Source: Craterilacuibacter sinensis (GTDB lineage: Bacteria; Pseudomonadota; Gammaproteobacteria; Burkholderiales; Chromobacteriaceae). From it: 64,000 bases of DNA. Each line of letters begins with the position of its first letter. Position 1 is the stretch's first letter. The stretch spans positions 62,001-126,000 of the forward strand of contig NZ_WSSB01000009.1 of assembly GCF_009831765.1 (NCBI RefSeq), read 5' to 3'. Shown piece after piece: positions 25,375 to 34,952 of this stretch. Position numbers and translations under genes: made by a program. The notes beneath the pieces are model-generated. The model was not told the DNA's origin. It made no database searches and saw nothing but the letters and a program-made list of their open reading frames with translations.

Positions 25375-27564
25375 ATGATCGATTATTTCAAGAGCGAACT
25401 GGCCGGTAACGGCATTTTGACCCTGACCATAGACCAGCCTGACAGCCAGGCGAACGTGATGGACCGCCACTTTATCGACAGCTTGCGCCACCACGTCGAT
25501 GCGGCGCTTGCCGATCCGGCGGTCAAGGGCGTGCTGCTGACTTCGGCCAAGAGCTCCTTCGTTGCCGGTGCCGACCTGAAAGCGCTGGAAGCTTCACTGT
25601 CCGAGACTCCTGATGCGGCCAAACTCTACAGCGAGTGCCGCGCGTTTTCCGCCTTGCTGCGCAAGATAGAAACCGGCGGCAAACCCTTTGCCTGTGCGCT
25701 CAATGGCGCGGCGCTGGGTGGCGGCTTCGAGATCGCACTGGCCTGCCACTACCGTTGCGCGGCCGACGTCAAAGGCATGATGGTCGGTCTGCCCGAAGTC
25801 GGCGTCGGCCTGCTGCCCGGTGCCGGCGGCACCCAGCGCTATTTGCGCATGCTGGGCGTGGCGCGCGCCCTGCCCTTGCTGCTGCAAGGCTCGCAGATCA
25901 AGCCGGCCAAGGCGCTGGAGATGGGCCTGATAGACGCGCTGGTGCCGGCCGAAGCGCTGCTGGACTGTGCACGCACATGGCTTACGGGCTCACCCGACGC
26001 AAGCAAGCCATGGGACCGCAAGGGTTTTCGCATTCCCGGCGGGCAAAACCCGCTGGAGCCGGCCATTGCCCAGCTATTTTTGGGCAGCAACGCGTCGGTA
26101 CAAGCCAATACCTGCCACAACCTGCCGGCACCGCAAGCCATCTTGAGCTGCCTGTACGAAGGCATGCAACTGCCCATGGACAAGGCGCTGGACATCGAGT
26201 GCAAATATTTTGTCAGGCTCAACCTCGATCCGGTCGCCGGCAACATGATACGCACGCTGTTTATCAACAAGGGCAAGGCCGACCGCCTGATGCACCGTCC
26301 GGACAGCATCGCCAGACACAAGCACCAGACAATCGGCGTACTGGGCGCCGGATTGATGGGCGCGGGCCTCGCGCTGGTCGCGGCGCAGGCCGGCATCGCG
26401 GTGGTGCTGATCGACCGCGACCAGGCGGCAGCCGACAAGGGCAAGGACTATGCGCGCACCCGTCTGGCGCGCGACGTCGAAAAGGGGCGCACGACGCAGG
26501 ACAAGATGGACGCGATCCTGTCCCGCATCACCGCAACCAGCGACTACGCGCTATTGCAGGACGCAAGTCTGGTTATCGAGGCAGTGTTCGAGGACCGCGC
26601 GGTCAAGGCCGAAGTCTTCGCCCGCGCCGAAGCGGCACTGTCGGCCTCGGCCATCCTCGCTTCCAACACCTCGGCACTGCCGATTACCGGCCTCGCCGCC
26701 ACGCTTGGGCGCCCCGGCAACTTTATCGGCCTGCATTTCTTCTCGCCGGTCGAGCGCATGCCGCTGGTCGAGGTCATCAAGGGCCATGAGACATCCGAGC
26801 ATGCACTGGCGCTGGCACTGGATTTTGTCGGCCAGCTGAAAAAAACGCCGATCCTGGTCAACGACAGCCCGGGTTTCTTTACCAGCCGTTTCTTTGGCGC
26901 CTTCCTCAACGAGGGCATCACCATGGTGGCCGAGGGCATCTCGCCGGTACTGATCGAGCAGGCGGCACACCTGGCCGGCTACCCGGTAGGGCCGCTGGCG
27001 GTGGCCGACGAGGTGGGGCTGGATCTCGCGCACAAGGGCGCACAGCAGCGCCGGCAGGACGAGGGCGATAACTATCACCCGGGCTCGTCGGTGCCGGTGA
27101 TCGCCGAGCTGGTCGTCAAGCACGGCCGCCACGGCCGCAAGAACGGCATGGGTTTTTACGAATATGGCGACAGCGGCAAACAGTTGTGGAGCGGGCTTGC
27201 CGCCATCTGGCCGCAAAAAACCGAGCAGCCTGATGTCGAGCAGGTGAAAGCGCGGCTGCTGTATGCACAACTGGCCGATGCCGCACGCACCATGGCCGAC
27301 GGCGTGCTGTTTGATGCCGCCGACGGTGACGTCGGCGCCTGCCTGGGCGTCGGCTTCCCCGCCTATCTTGGCGGGCCGTTCTCCACGATGGACACCCTGG
27401 GTCTGGCTCAAGTAATAGCGCGCTGCGAGCTTCTGGCACGCGAAGTCTCGGCCGAGCGCTTTGCCATCCCCGAACTGCTGCGCGACATGGCGAAAAACGG
27501 CCAGCGCTTCTATGGCAAAAACGCCCTCGTTGCGCCTGCATCGCGCAAGGGAGAGGCGGCATGA
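25375..27564 (+). CDS. fadB: FadB-type enoyl-CoA hydratase / 3-hydroxyacyl-CoA dehydrogenase
   Basis: This 729-residue bifunctional enzyme has an N-terminal crotonase domain (1-190: SSFVAGADLKALE, LNGAALGGGFEIALACHYR, GLPEVGVGLLPGAGGTQRYL) and a C-terminal dehydrogenase (about 315-720: IGVLGAGLMGAGLALVAAQA, LHFFSPVERMPLVEVIKG, NDSPGFFTSRFFGAFLNEG). It hydrates an enoyl-CoA and oxidises the (S)-3-hydroxyacyl-CoA, most likely of the steroid side chain given its neighbours. It is of normal FadB/FadJ length. GAGGG precedes the start. Its stop overlaps the racemase start by ATGA. Confidence 0.88.
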   Translation: MIDYFKSELAGNGILTLTIDQPDSQANVMDRHFIDSLRHHVDAALADPAVKGVLLTSAKSSFVAGADLKALEASLSETPDAAKLYSECRAFSALLRKIETGGKPFACALNGAALGGGFEIALACHYRCAADVKGMMVGLPEVGVGLLPGAGGTQRYLRMLGVARALPLLLQGSQIKPAKALEMGLIDALVPAEALLDCARTWLTGSPDASKPWDRKGFRIPGGQNPLEPAIAQLFLGSNASVQANTCHNLPAPQAILSCLYEGMQLPMDKALDIECKYFVRLNLDPVAGNMIRTLFINKGKADRLMHRPDSIARHKHQTIGVLGAGLMGAGLALVAAQAGIAVVLIDRDQAAADKGKDYARTRLARDVEKGRTTQDKMDAILSRITATSDYALLQDASLVIEAVFEDRAVKAEVFARAEAALSASAILASNTSALPITGLAATLGRPGNFIGLHFFSPVERMPLVEVIKGHETSEHALALALDFVGQLKKTPILVNDSPGFFTSRFFGAFLNEGITMVAEGISPVLIEQAAHLAGYPVGPLAVADEVGLDLAHKGAQQRRQDEGDNYHPGSSVPVIAELVVKHGRHGRKNGMGFYEYGDSGKQLWSGLAAIWPQKTEQPDVEQVKARLLYAQLADAARTMADGVLFDAADGDVGACLGVGFPAYLGGPFSTMDTLGLAQVIARCELLAREVSAERFAIPELLRDMAKNGQRFYGKNALVAPASRKGEAA

Positions 27565-28703
27565 GCGCGCCACTGAAGGGTGTGCGCATTCTGGACCTGA
27601 CCCAGCTCTTGCCCGGGCCGATGTGCACGCTGCATCTGGCCGATATGGGTGCCGAGGTGATCAAGGTCGAACCACCCAAGGGCGGAGATGCCGCACGCGG
27701 CATGGGACGAGGCGAATTCTCCACCCTGTTTTGCATGCTGTCGCGCAACAAGGGCTCGCTGGCGCTGGATCTGAAAACCGATGCCGGCGTCGCCATCATC
27801 AAGGCGCTGGTCAAATCCGCCGACGTGCTGGTCGAGGGCTTCCGTCCCGGCGTGATGGACAAGCTGGGTCTGGGCTGGGCGGCACTATCGGCCATCAACC
27901 CCAAACTCGTCTATTGCGCGATCTCCGGCTACGGCCAAAGCGGCGCACGTGCGGCGCTTGCCGGTCACGACATCAACTATCAGGCACTGGCCGGCACGCT
28001 GGACCAGAACGGCGCGGCCGGGATGGACCCCATCAGCGGCAACTTCCCGCTTGCCGATATCGCCGGCGGTGCGCTCAGCGCCGCCACCGCCATTCTCGCG
28101 GCACTGTTTGATGTCGCGCGCGGCGGCGAAGGGCGTTATATCGATGTCGCCATGGCAGACAGCGCCACCGTGCACAATGTGATGGCGCAAGCCGGCGCGG
28201 CGCAGGCCAAGACGGCCCCTGCCCGCGGCGAGGATTATCTCTCCGGCGCGCTGGCCTGCTACGGCGTCTACCGCACCGCCGACAACCGCCACCTGGCCGT
28301 CGGCGCCATCGAATTCAAGTTCTGGCAGGCGTTTTGCGAACGCATCGAACGCAACGACCTGATCGCACAAGGCCATGTCGCAGGCGAGCCAGGGCGCGCT
28401 GCACGCGCCGAGCTGGCCGGCGAAATTGCCCGCTACACACAGGCGGAATGGACGCAGAAACTGGAGGGGCTGGACGCCTGCGTCACCCCGGTACTCAGCA
28501 CCGAAGAAGCGCGTACCGATGCCCTTAAGCGTGGTGTAGCCTTTGACGGTGTCCATCCGCTATTCGGTGCCTACCCTGGCTTTGCGCCACCGTTTCGCAT
28601 GAACGGCTGCGACTTTACTGTCGCGCGCGAAGCGCCGGCACTGGGCGCGGACAATGCGCGCCTGCTGGCTGAAATCGGCTACACGCCACGCGATGCCAAC
28701 TAA
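27561..28703 (+). CDS. Alpha-methylacyl-CoA racemase-like (CaiB/BaiF family)
   Basis: This 380-residue family III CoA-transferase-fold protein resembles alpha-methylacyl-CoA racemase. It has LPGPMCTLHLADMGAEVIKV, LVEGFRPGVMDKLGLG, GHDINYQALAGTLDQNG with the catalytic His position, and PLADIAGGALSAATAILAAL with the catalytic Asp position, then GRYIDVAMADSA. The racemase epimerises the C25 methyl branch of cholesterol- or bile-acid-type CoA esters so the (S)-specific acyl-CoA dehydrogenases can act. The neighbouring FadD19-like ligase supports this. A true CoA-transferase is a less likely alternative. It overlaps fadB by 4 bases. Confidence 0.78.
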   Translation: MSAPLKGVRILDLTQLLPGPMCTLHLADMGAEVIKVEPPKGGDAARGMGRGEFSTLFCMLSRNKGSLALDLKTDAGVAIIKALVKSADVLVEGFRPGVMDKLGLGWAALSAINPKLVYCAISGYGQSGARAALAGHDINYQALAGTLDQNGAAGMDPISGNFPLADIAGGALSAATAILAALFDVARGGEGRYIDVAMADSATVHNVMAQAGAAQAKTAPARGEDYLSGALACYGVYRTADNRHLAVGAIEFKFWQAFCERIERNDLIAQGHVAGEPGRAARAELAGEIARYTQAEWTQKLEGLDACVTPVLSTEEARTDALKRGVAFDGVHPLFGAYPGFAPPFRMNGCDFTVAREAPALGADNARLLAEIGYTPRDAN

Positions 28704-28721
28704 ATCCCAACGGAGCCTACG

Positions 28722-30326
28722 ATGACGCAAGCTTCCAGCTACAACCTGGCCGACCTGTTTGAACAGGTCGCTCACGCCGTTCCCGATCGCAGCGCCGTCA
28801 TCAGCGGCGAAGCCACGCTCAGCTACCGCGAACTCGAAGCGCGCGCCGACGCGCTGGCAGCCCTCCTGGCCCGGCGCGGCATCCGGCGCGGCGACACCGT
28901 CGGCCTTTTGCTCTACAACGGCGCCGAATATCTGGCCACGTTTTTTGCCGCCTGCAAGCTGGGCGCGTTGCCGGTCAATATCAATTACCGCTATGTCGGC
29001 GCCGAACTGGCCTATGTATTCGACAACGCGCGCCTGTCGGCGCTGGTGTACGCGCCCGCGCTCGCCTCCACCGTTGAGGCACTGCTGCCAGACTTTCCCG
29101 CCATTCAGGTGGCGCTCTGTTGCGACGCGGCACTCGAGGCCGAACTGGCCGCCCCTCACGAACCGGCACCCAGGGACGGTCGCAACGACGACGACCTGAT
29201 GCTGCTGTATACCGGCGGCACCACCGGTGCGCCCAAGGGCGTGATGTGGACGCACAAGGCACTGTTCTTCGGCGCCTTGGGCGGTGGCGATATGTACCGC
29301 AAGAGCGGCCAGCCCGTCACCAGCCCGCAAGAATTGGCGGCCATCGCCCAGGCCGGCACGCCTTTGCGCTTCATGCCGGTCGCGCCGATGATGCACGGCG
29401 CGGCGATGTGGGCGACGCTGGTATCGCTGTTTGCCGGCCACACCGTGGTCACCACCACGCAAACCGGCTTTGATGCCATGCATGTGCTCGATACCATGGC
29501 GCAGCAGCAGGTCAACATCACCGCCATTGTCGGTGATGCGATGGCGATGCCGATACGCGATGCGCTGGAGGCGAATCCGGGCCGCTGGGACTTGTCTGCG
29601 GTGTATGTATTCGGCTCGGGCGGCGCACCGTTTGCCCGCCATCTGCAGGACGACATCAAGCGCCACATGCCCAATGCCCATATGGGCAACGGCTACGGCA
29701 CCAGCGAAGGCGGCGTGATCGGCCAGGGGCCGCGCCCCGACGGCGAAGGGCTGATGACCCTGCAACTGGGGCCGGAACTGGCGGTACTCACCCCGACCGG
29801 CAGCTCGCATGTCGTGCCGGGCGAGACCGGCATCCTCGCCCGCGCCGGCCATGTACCCTGTGGCTACTGGGGCGACGAGAGAAAAACCGCCGAGACCTTT
29901 ATTCAGCTGGACGGCGTGCGCTACGCGCTGCTGGGGGACGCCGCGCGTCTGGAAGCCGACGGCAGCACCATCACCCTCTTGGGCCGCGGCTCGCAGTGCA
30001 TCAATACCGGTGGCGAAAAAGTCTTCCCCGAGGAAGTCGAGGATGTACTGCGCCGCCACCCTGACGTCACAGATGTGCTGGTAGTCGGCATCCCCGATCC
30101 GCGCTGGGGACAGAAAGTCACCGCCGTGGTCAGCCTGCGCCGTGCGGCCAGTGCCGGCGACGAGGCGCTGCTGCGCGAACACTGCCGCGACTTGCTAGCC
30201 GGCTACAAGCTGCCCAAACATGTTGTGGTGGTGCCCGAAGTCGCGCGTTCGGTCGCCGGCAAGGCCGATTACCGCTGGGCACGCCAGACGGCCGAGAGCA
30301 CACTGAAAAACGGAGAAAACTCATGA
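28722..30326 (+). CDS. FadD19-like steroid side-chain acyl-CoA synthetase
   Basis: This 534-residue adenylate-forming ligase resembles mycobacterial FadD19, which activates steroid side-chain carboxylates. It has an N-terminal NLADLFEQVAHAVPDRSAVI, the P-loop LLYTGGTTGAPKGVMWTH, PMMHGAAMWATLVSLFAG, the A5 motif NGYGTSEGG, the hinge LLGDAARLEADG, LGRGSQCINTGGEKVFPEEV and the C-terminal catalytic Lys region AGKADYRWA. MWTH and the INTGGEKV segment are typical for this branch. GGAG lies before the start. It is in one operon with fadB, the racemase and the following hydratase, overlapping the latter by 4 bases. Confidence 0.86.
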   Translation: MTQASSYNLADLFEQVAHAVPDRSAVISGEATLSYRELEARADALAALLARRGIRRGDTVGLLLYNGAEYLATFFAACKLGALPVNINYRYVGAELAYVFDNARLSALVYAPALASTVEALLPDFPAIQVALCCDAALEAELAAPHEPAPRDGRNDDDLMLLYTGGTTGAPKGVMWTHKALFFGALGGGDMYRKSGQPVTSPQELAAIAQAGTPLRFMPVAPMMHGAAMWATLVSLFAGHTVVTTTQTGFDAMHVLDTMAQQQVNITAIVGDAMAMPIRDALEANPGRWDLSAVYVFGSGGAPFARHLQDDIKRHMPNAHMGNGYGTSEGGVIGQGPRPDGEGLMTLQLGPELAVLTPTGSSHVVPGETGILARAGHVPCGYWGDERKTAETFIQLDGVRYALLGDAARLEADGSTITLLGRGSQCINTGGEKVFPEEVEDVLRRHPDVTDVLVVGIPDPRWGQKVTAVVSLRRAASAGDEALLREHCRDLLAGYKLPKHVVVVPEVARSVAGKADYRWARQTAESTLKNGENS

Positions 30327-31114
30327 GCAAGGTCTTGACCCGTATCGATGGCCGGGTTCTTTCCATCACCATCAACCGCCCCGAGGTGATGAACGCACTG
30401 GACAGCGAAACCCACCGCCTGATGTCCGATGCGCTGGATGCTTACGCGGCAGATGACGAGTTGTGGCTGTGCGTGCTGCGCGGTACAGGTGGCCAGGCCT
30501 TTTGCGCCGGCGGCGACATCGGCGCCATGCATGCAGCCGCCAACGGCGGCGAACCCTATGTGGTGCCGGCCAGCGGCTATGGCGGCCTCACCAGCCGCTT
30601 TGACCTTAACAAGCCGGTGATCGCCGTGGTTGACGGCATCGCCATGGGCGGCGGCTTCGAGATTGCACTGGCGTGCGATCTGGTGATCGCCGGCGAAAGC
30701 GCACGCTTCGCCCTGCCCGAACCCAAAATCGGTGCCGTCGCCTACGCAGGCGGCATGCACCGCCTGCCGCGCCAGATCGGCATGAAGCGCGCCATGCAGC
30801 TTTTGCTCACCGGCGAAACCGTGCGCGCCGCCCAGGCGCTGGATTGGGGGCTCATCAACGAGGTCGTGCCTGACGCCGAGCTGGACGCTGCGCTCGCACG
30901 CTGGACAGGCAAGCTCACTGCGTGTGCACCACTGGCGATACGGGCGACCAAGGCCTGCGTCAACGCGGGACTGGATCAGCCACTCTCGGCGGCACTGGCG
31001 CTGCAGGACTCAGGCGGCATCGCCGCGCTGGAAGCAATGCGCACAAGCCGCGACGTGATCGAAGGCATTGCCGCCTTCAGCGAAAAACGCAAGCCGCAGT
31101 GGCAGGGACGCTAA
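30323..31114 (+). CDS. Enoyl-CoA hydratase/isomerase (crotonase)
   Basis: This 263-residue crotonase has the oxyanion-hole segments GGQAFCAGGDIGAMHAA and VDGIAMGGGFEIALACDLVI, and the catalytic-Glu region FALPEPKIGAVAYAGGMHRL. A typical hydratase has Glu at both loop positions; here FEIAL and LPEPK provide candidates, so activity is expected. It probably hydrates an unsaturated side-chain CoA ester. It overlaps the ligase stop by ATGA and is the last gene before a 90-base gap containing an operator-like site. Confidence 0.85.
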   Translation: MSKVLTRIDGRVLSITINRPEVMNALDSETHRLMSDALDAYAADDELWLCVLRGTGGQAFCAGGDIGAMHAAANGGEPYVVPASGYGGLTSRFDLNKPVIAVVDGIAMGGGFEIALACDLVIAGESARFALPEPKIGAVAYAGGMHRLPRQIGMKRAMQLLLTGETVRAAQALDWGLINEVVPDAELDAALARWTGKLTACAPLAIRATKACVNAGLDQPLSAALALQDSGGIAALEAMRTSRDVIEGIAAFSEKRKPQWQGR

Positions 31115-31119
31115 GCCTC

Positions 31120-31135
31120 CTCCAAAAGGACGATG
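31120..31135 (+). promoter_or_regulatory. Predicted steroid-regulon operator (acyl-CoA dehydrogenase)
   Basis: CTC-N5-GGACGATG matches the reverse complement of the motif with the 8-base core exact and the distal half degenerate. It lies about 70-77 bp upstream of the acyl-CoA dehydrogenase start at 31205, in the orientation seen at most other units. Confidence 0.5.
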
Positions 31136-31204
31136 AAGCCTGCAAGCACCATGGCAGAATGAAGGTATCAGCCGGGCGACAGACCCGCAACACAGGAGAC
31201 CAGC

Positions 31205-32380
31205 ATGCCCAGATTGTTCGATCAATGGCGTCAGCACAGCCCGCATTACAACGAGAGCCACGATGCCTGGGGCGAGTCGGTGCGCCGCTTCGTCAGCCGC
31301 GAAGTGACCCCCCATATCGATCAGTGGGAACAGGACGGCGAACTGCCGCGCTCGCTGCACCAGAAAGCGGCTGAAACCGGCATTCTGGGCATGGGTTTCC
31401 CCGAAGCCTATGGCGGCATCAGCGAAGGGCTGGATACCTTTCACGGCATCATGTTCTCGATGGAAATGGCCGAAGCCGCCTCTGGCGGTCTGCTGGCCGG
31501 CCTGATGGTGCACTCGGTCGCGCTCAAGCCGGTGATCGCGCTGGGTTCGGAAGAACTCAAGGCGCGCATCGCACCGGCGGTGCTCTCCGGCGACAAGATC
31601 ATGGCGCTGGCGGTGACCGAACCCTCGGGCGGGTCGGACGTGGCCAATCTCAAGACCCGTGCCGAGCGCGTCGGTGACCATTATGTGGTCAACGGCTCCA
31701 AGACCTTCATCACCTCGGGCATGCGCGCCGACTACTACACGGTGGCGGTACGCACCGGCGGCACCGGCGCCGAAGGCGTGAGCCTGTTGCTGATCGAGAA
31801 GGACGCACCGGGCTTTAGCCGCACCAAACTCGACAAGATGGGCTGGCACTGCTCGGATACTGCCACGCTACATTTCGACAATGTCCGGGTGCCGGTGGAA
31901 AACCTGATCGGTGCCGAGGGCCAGGCATTTCGCGGCATGATGAAGAACTTCAACGGCGAGCGCCTCGGCATCGCCACCACCTGCTGCGGCTTTGCCATGG
32001 TGGCGCTGGAAGAGGCGCTGGCCTGGGCGCAGGAGCGCACCACCTTCGGCAAGAAGCTGGTACAGCACCAGGTAGTGCGCCAGAAACTGGCCGAGATGAC
32101 GCGCGAAATCTACGCATCGCTGGCCTGGGTTGAGCGCTGCGCGGCCGCAATCGACGCCGGGCACGAAAACCCGGCCGAGATCGCACTACTGAAGGTACAG
32201 GCGACGCGCATGCTCGAGTATGTGGCACGCGAATCCTGCCAGATCCTGGGCGGTGCCGGTTTCATGCGCGGCGTGAAGTCCGAACGCATCTTCCGCGAAA
32301 CCCGCCCGCAGTGCATAGGCGGCGGTACCGAAGAAATCATGCTGGATCTGGCTGCGAAGCAGCTGGGTTATCTGGGATAA
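31205..32380 (+). CDS. Acyl-CoA dehydrogenase (homomeric type)
   Basis: This 391-residue flavoprotein has VTEPSGGSDVANLKTRAE and VVNGSKTFITSGMRADYY for FAD and substrate binding, RTTFGKKLVQHQVVRQKLAE in the C-terminal domain and GGGTEEIM near the end. The catalytic base is predicted as Glu252 in FNGERLG on helix G, as in long-chain and isovaleryl-CoA dehydrogenases, because the C-terminal MCAD-type Glu is replaced by Gly. It has no adjacent partner subunit and looks like a homotetramer acting on a long or branched acyl side chain. AGGAG precedes the start, and it has its own predicted operator. Confidence 0.85.
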   Translation: MPRLFDQWRQHSPHYNESHDAWGESVRRFVSREVTPHIDQWEQDGELPRSLHQKAAETGILGMGFPEAYGGISEGLDTFHGIMFSMEMAEAASGGLLAGLMVHSVALKPVIALGSEELKARIAPAVLSGDKIMALAVTEPSGGSDVANLKTRAERVGDHYVVNGSKTFITSGMRADYYTVAVRTGGTGAEGVSLLLIEKDAPGFSRTKLDKMGWHCSDTATLHFDNVRVPVENLIGAEGQAFRGMMKNFNGERLGIATTCCGFAMVALEEALAWAQERTTFGKKLVQHQVVRQKLAEMTREIYASLAWVERCAAAIDAGHENPAEIALLKVQATRMLEYVARESCQILGGAGFMRGVKSERIFRETRPQCIGGGTEEIMLDLAAKQLGYLG

Positions 32381-32456
32381 AACCGCTAGAGAACGGCGGC
32401 CGTGCCCCAAGCGGGTCGGCCGTCTCTGTCTTGCCTGTCACCCCCGAGGAGGCTGC

Positions 32457-33152
32457 ATGTCCGCACCCGAACACTCCCCGATGAACCTTGCCAACGCATT
32501 TGACGCCATCGTGCATGGTCGCACCTCGACACGTGCCTTTCTGGCGGAAGCGCTGCCACGCGCCGCTATCGAGCACGCGCTGCATCTGGCCTGCCAGGCC
32601 CCGTCCAACTGCAATACCCAGCCATGGCAGATTGCCGTCGCATCGGGCGACGCGCGCGCGCGTCTGGCACAGGCCATCGCCGGTGAAATGGCCAGCGGGC
32701 GCATGACGCCGGATCTGCCCTACGACGGCCGCTACGACGGCGTCTACCGCGAGCGCCAGAGCGGCGCTGCCGAGGCGCTGTACGGTGCCTGCCAGATTGC
32801 GCGCGACGACAAGGCCGCGCGCAGCCGCCAGTTCATGCGCAATTTCGATTTTTTCGGCGCACCGCATGTGGCGTTTTTCTTCCTGCCAGCAGGTTTTGGC
32901 ACACGCGAAGCCGCCGACCTTGGCATGTGCGCGCAGACCTTCATGCTCGCGCTGACCGCCATGGGCTACGCCAGCTGCCCGCAAACCTCGCTCAGCTTCC
33001 ACCCGCAGCAGGTGCGCGCCGAGTTCGGCATCACCGAAGCCTGGCAGCTGATGTTCGGCATTTCCTTCGGCCGCGCCGATACGGCAGCCGCCGTCAACCA
33101 GGCCGCCACTACACGCGACATCGGCAGCTGCGTGCTTTTAGCCGGAGACTGA
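32457..33152 (+). CDS. Nitroreductase-family FMN protein
   Basis: This 231-residue protein has the nitroreductase signature: HGRTSTRAFLAEALPRAAIE for FMN phosphate binding, ACQAPSNCNTQPWQIAV, and a C-terminal FGISFGRADTAAAVN. Members reduce nitro groups, quinones or enones with NAD(P)H. No steroid role is established for this group, but the gene sits 76 bases after a steroid acyl-CoA dehydrogenase and two bases before a GMC oxidoreductase, so a redox role on a pathway intermediate is plausible. GAGGAGG precedes the start. Confidence 0.82.
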   Translation: MSAPEHSPMNLANAFDAIVHGRTSTRAFLAEALPRAAIEHALHLACQAPSNCNTQPWQIAVASGDARARLAQAIAGEMASGRMTPDLPYDGRYDGVYRERQSGAAEALYGACQIARDDKAARSRQFMRNFDFFGAPHVAFFFLPAGFGTREAADLGMCAQTFMLALTAMGYASCPQTSLSFHPQQVRAEFGITEAWQLMFGISFGRADTAAAVNQAATTRDIGSCVLLAGD

Positions 33153-33153
33153 G

Positions 33154-34821
33154 ATGGAAGCTTTCGACTATATCGTCATCGGCGCCGGCAGCGCCGGCTG
33201 TGCACTGGCAGGCAGGCTCAGCGAAGACAAGAGCGTGAGCGTGCTGGTACTGGAAGCGGGCGGCAGCGACAAAAACCTGCTCATCGACATGCCTGCAGGC
33301 TGGGGCATGACACAGACCCCCGGCCATGCCATGAACTGGTCGTACCAGACTGGCCCCGAGCCCGGGCTGAACGGGCGTCATGTGCCGCTGCCGCGCGGCA
33401 AGGTCATCGGCGGCAGCTCCGCTATTAACGGTCTGTTGTATGTACGCGGCCAGCGCGAGGATTACGATGACTGGGAAGCTGCCGGCGCCAAAGGCTGGAG
33501 CTGGCGCGAGGTCGAACCCTATTTCCTGCGCTCGGAAAACAACCAGACCCAGCCAGGCGCCGCCCATGGCCACGCCGGTCCGCTCAAGGTGGCCAATCTG
33601 GTTGATCCCTCGCCGCTATCGGCCACACTGATCGCGGCGGCAATCGAAGCCGGCATCCCGGCCAGCGCTGACTTCAACGGCGAGCAGCAGGAAGGCGTCG
33701 GCTACTATCAGGCGACGCTGAATGGCGCGCGACGCTGCTCGGCTGCGCACGCGTATCTGGCGCCGGCATTGGCGCGCGGCAACCTGACGCTGATCTCCGG
33801 CGTCACGGTGACCCGCATCGTATTCGATGGCCTGCGCGCGGCCGGGGTCGAATACCGTCAAAACGGCATTTTGAAGCTGGCCGCTGCCAGGCATGAAGTC
33901 CTGCTGTGCGCCGGCGCCATCGCCAGCCCGCAATTGCTGATGCTCTCCGGCATCGGCCCCAAGGAGCATCTGGCAAAGCATGGCATCCCGACGCGGTTCG
34001 ATGCCCCGGGCGTAGGCGCCAATTTGCAGGACCATCTGGTGGTGCCGCTGATGTGGCGGCTAAAGGCGGGGCAGGCGTCGATGAACAGCCGCCTGACCGG
34101 CGTGGGCGTGCTGCGCGAAGTGCTGGCCTACTGGCTGAAAAAACAGGGCGCGATGACCATGCCGGCGGCTGAAGTCGGCATTTTCTGCAAGAGCTCGCCG
34201 CAACTGGCGCGGCCCGACCTGCAGTTCCATCTGCTGCCCCTGTCGGGCGAACTGGAATCGGCCAAGAAGTCGCTGCATGCTTACCCCGGCTACACCCTGG
34301 CGCCCAATGTATGCCGCCCCACCTCGCGCGGCTATATCCGCCTCGCGTCGGCCGACCCGGCCCAGCCGCCGCAGATCGTGATGAACTATCTCTCCACCGA
34401 CTACGACATCGACACCACACTGGCAGGCATAGACTGGGCACGGCGCATTGCCGCCGCCCCTGCCCTGGCTGCGGTAACCGAATCCGAGACTTACCCCGGC
34501 GCGACCATCCGGGAGCGCGAGGACTTGCTGGCGTTTGCCAGACGAAGCGGCACCACTGGCCACCATCCGGTCGGCAGCTGCCGCATGGGCAGCGATGAGG
34601 CTTCCGTGGTCGACACCGAACTCAGGGTACGCGGCGTCAGCGGCCTGCGCGTGGTCGACGCGTCGGTGATGCCGCTGTTGATTTCCGGCAACACCAACGC
34701 CACCGCGATCATGATAGGCGAGCGCGCAGCCGAGTTCGTTGCCAAGGCGCGCCGTGCCCGCCTCAGAGCTGGCGAGAAACACAGTGCCTCCATGACACCC
34801 AGCCCTGCCGCCGCGCTGTAA
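33154..34821 (+). CDS. GMC-family FAD alcohol dehydrogenase
   Basis: This 555-residue protein is a glucose-methanol-choline oxidoreductase. The FAD motif is VIGAGSAGCALAGRL near residue 7 with LEAGG at the second strand end. The signature LPRGKVIGGSSAINGLLYVR follows near 83, and the C-terminal catalytic region has TTGHHPVGSCRMG and DASVMPLLISGNTNATAIMI. Members oxidise primary or secondary alcohols; cholesterol oxidase and long-chain alcohol dehydrogenases are in the superfamily. It could oxidise a steroid hydroxyl or the terminal side-chain alcohol made by the P450. No signal peptide is seen, so it is probably cytoplasmic. Confidence 0.85.
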   Translation: MEAFDYIVIGAGSAGCALAGRLSEDKSVSVLVLEAGGSDKNLLIDMPAGWGMTQTPGHAMNWSYQTGPEPGLNGRHVPLPRGKVIGGSSAINGLLYVRGQREDYDDWEAAGAKGWSWREVEPYFLRSENNQTQPGAAHGHAGPLKVANLVDPSPLSATLIAAAIEAGIPASADFNGEQQEGVGYYQATLNGARRCSAAHAYLAPALARGNLTLISGVTVTRIVFDGLRAAGVEYRQNGILKLAAARHEVLLCAGAIASPQLLMLSGIGPKEHLAKHGIPTRFDAPGVGANLQDHLVVPLMWRLKAGQASMNSRLTGVGVLREVLAYWLKKQGAMTMPAAEVGIFCKSSPQLARPDLQFHLLPLSGELESAKKSLHAYPGYTLAPNVCRPTSRGYIRLASADPAQPPQIVMNYLSTDYDIDTTLAGIDWARRIAAAPALAAVTESETYPGATIREREDLLAFARRSGTTGHHPVGSCRMGSDEASVVDTELRVRGVSGLRVVDASVMPLLISGNTNATAIMIGERAAEFVAKARRARLRAGEKHSASMTPSPAAAL

Positions 34822-34952
34822 CGGCAAGATATACGCATGGCACAAGTCCCCGCCATGGCCGCCGGGGTGCGTAAACGGCAGTTCAGTGCCGGCAAACTGC
34901 TAAAAGCGGCGCCACCGTGGGCCGAACGCGTCCCCTCTACAGAAGGCCTGAC

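Noticed and set aside
28560-30182. 540-codon open frame opposite the FadD19-like gene
   Set aside because: The plus strand carries an unmistakable adenylate-forming ligase; the antisense product is His/Gly/Arg-rich without recognisable domains.
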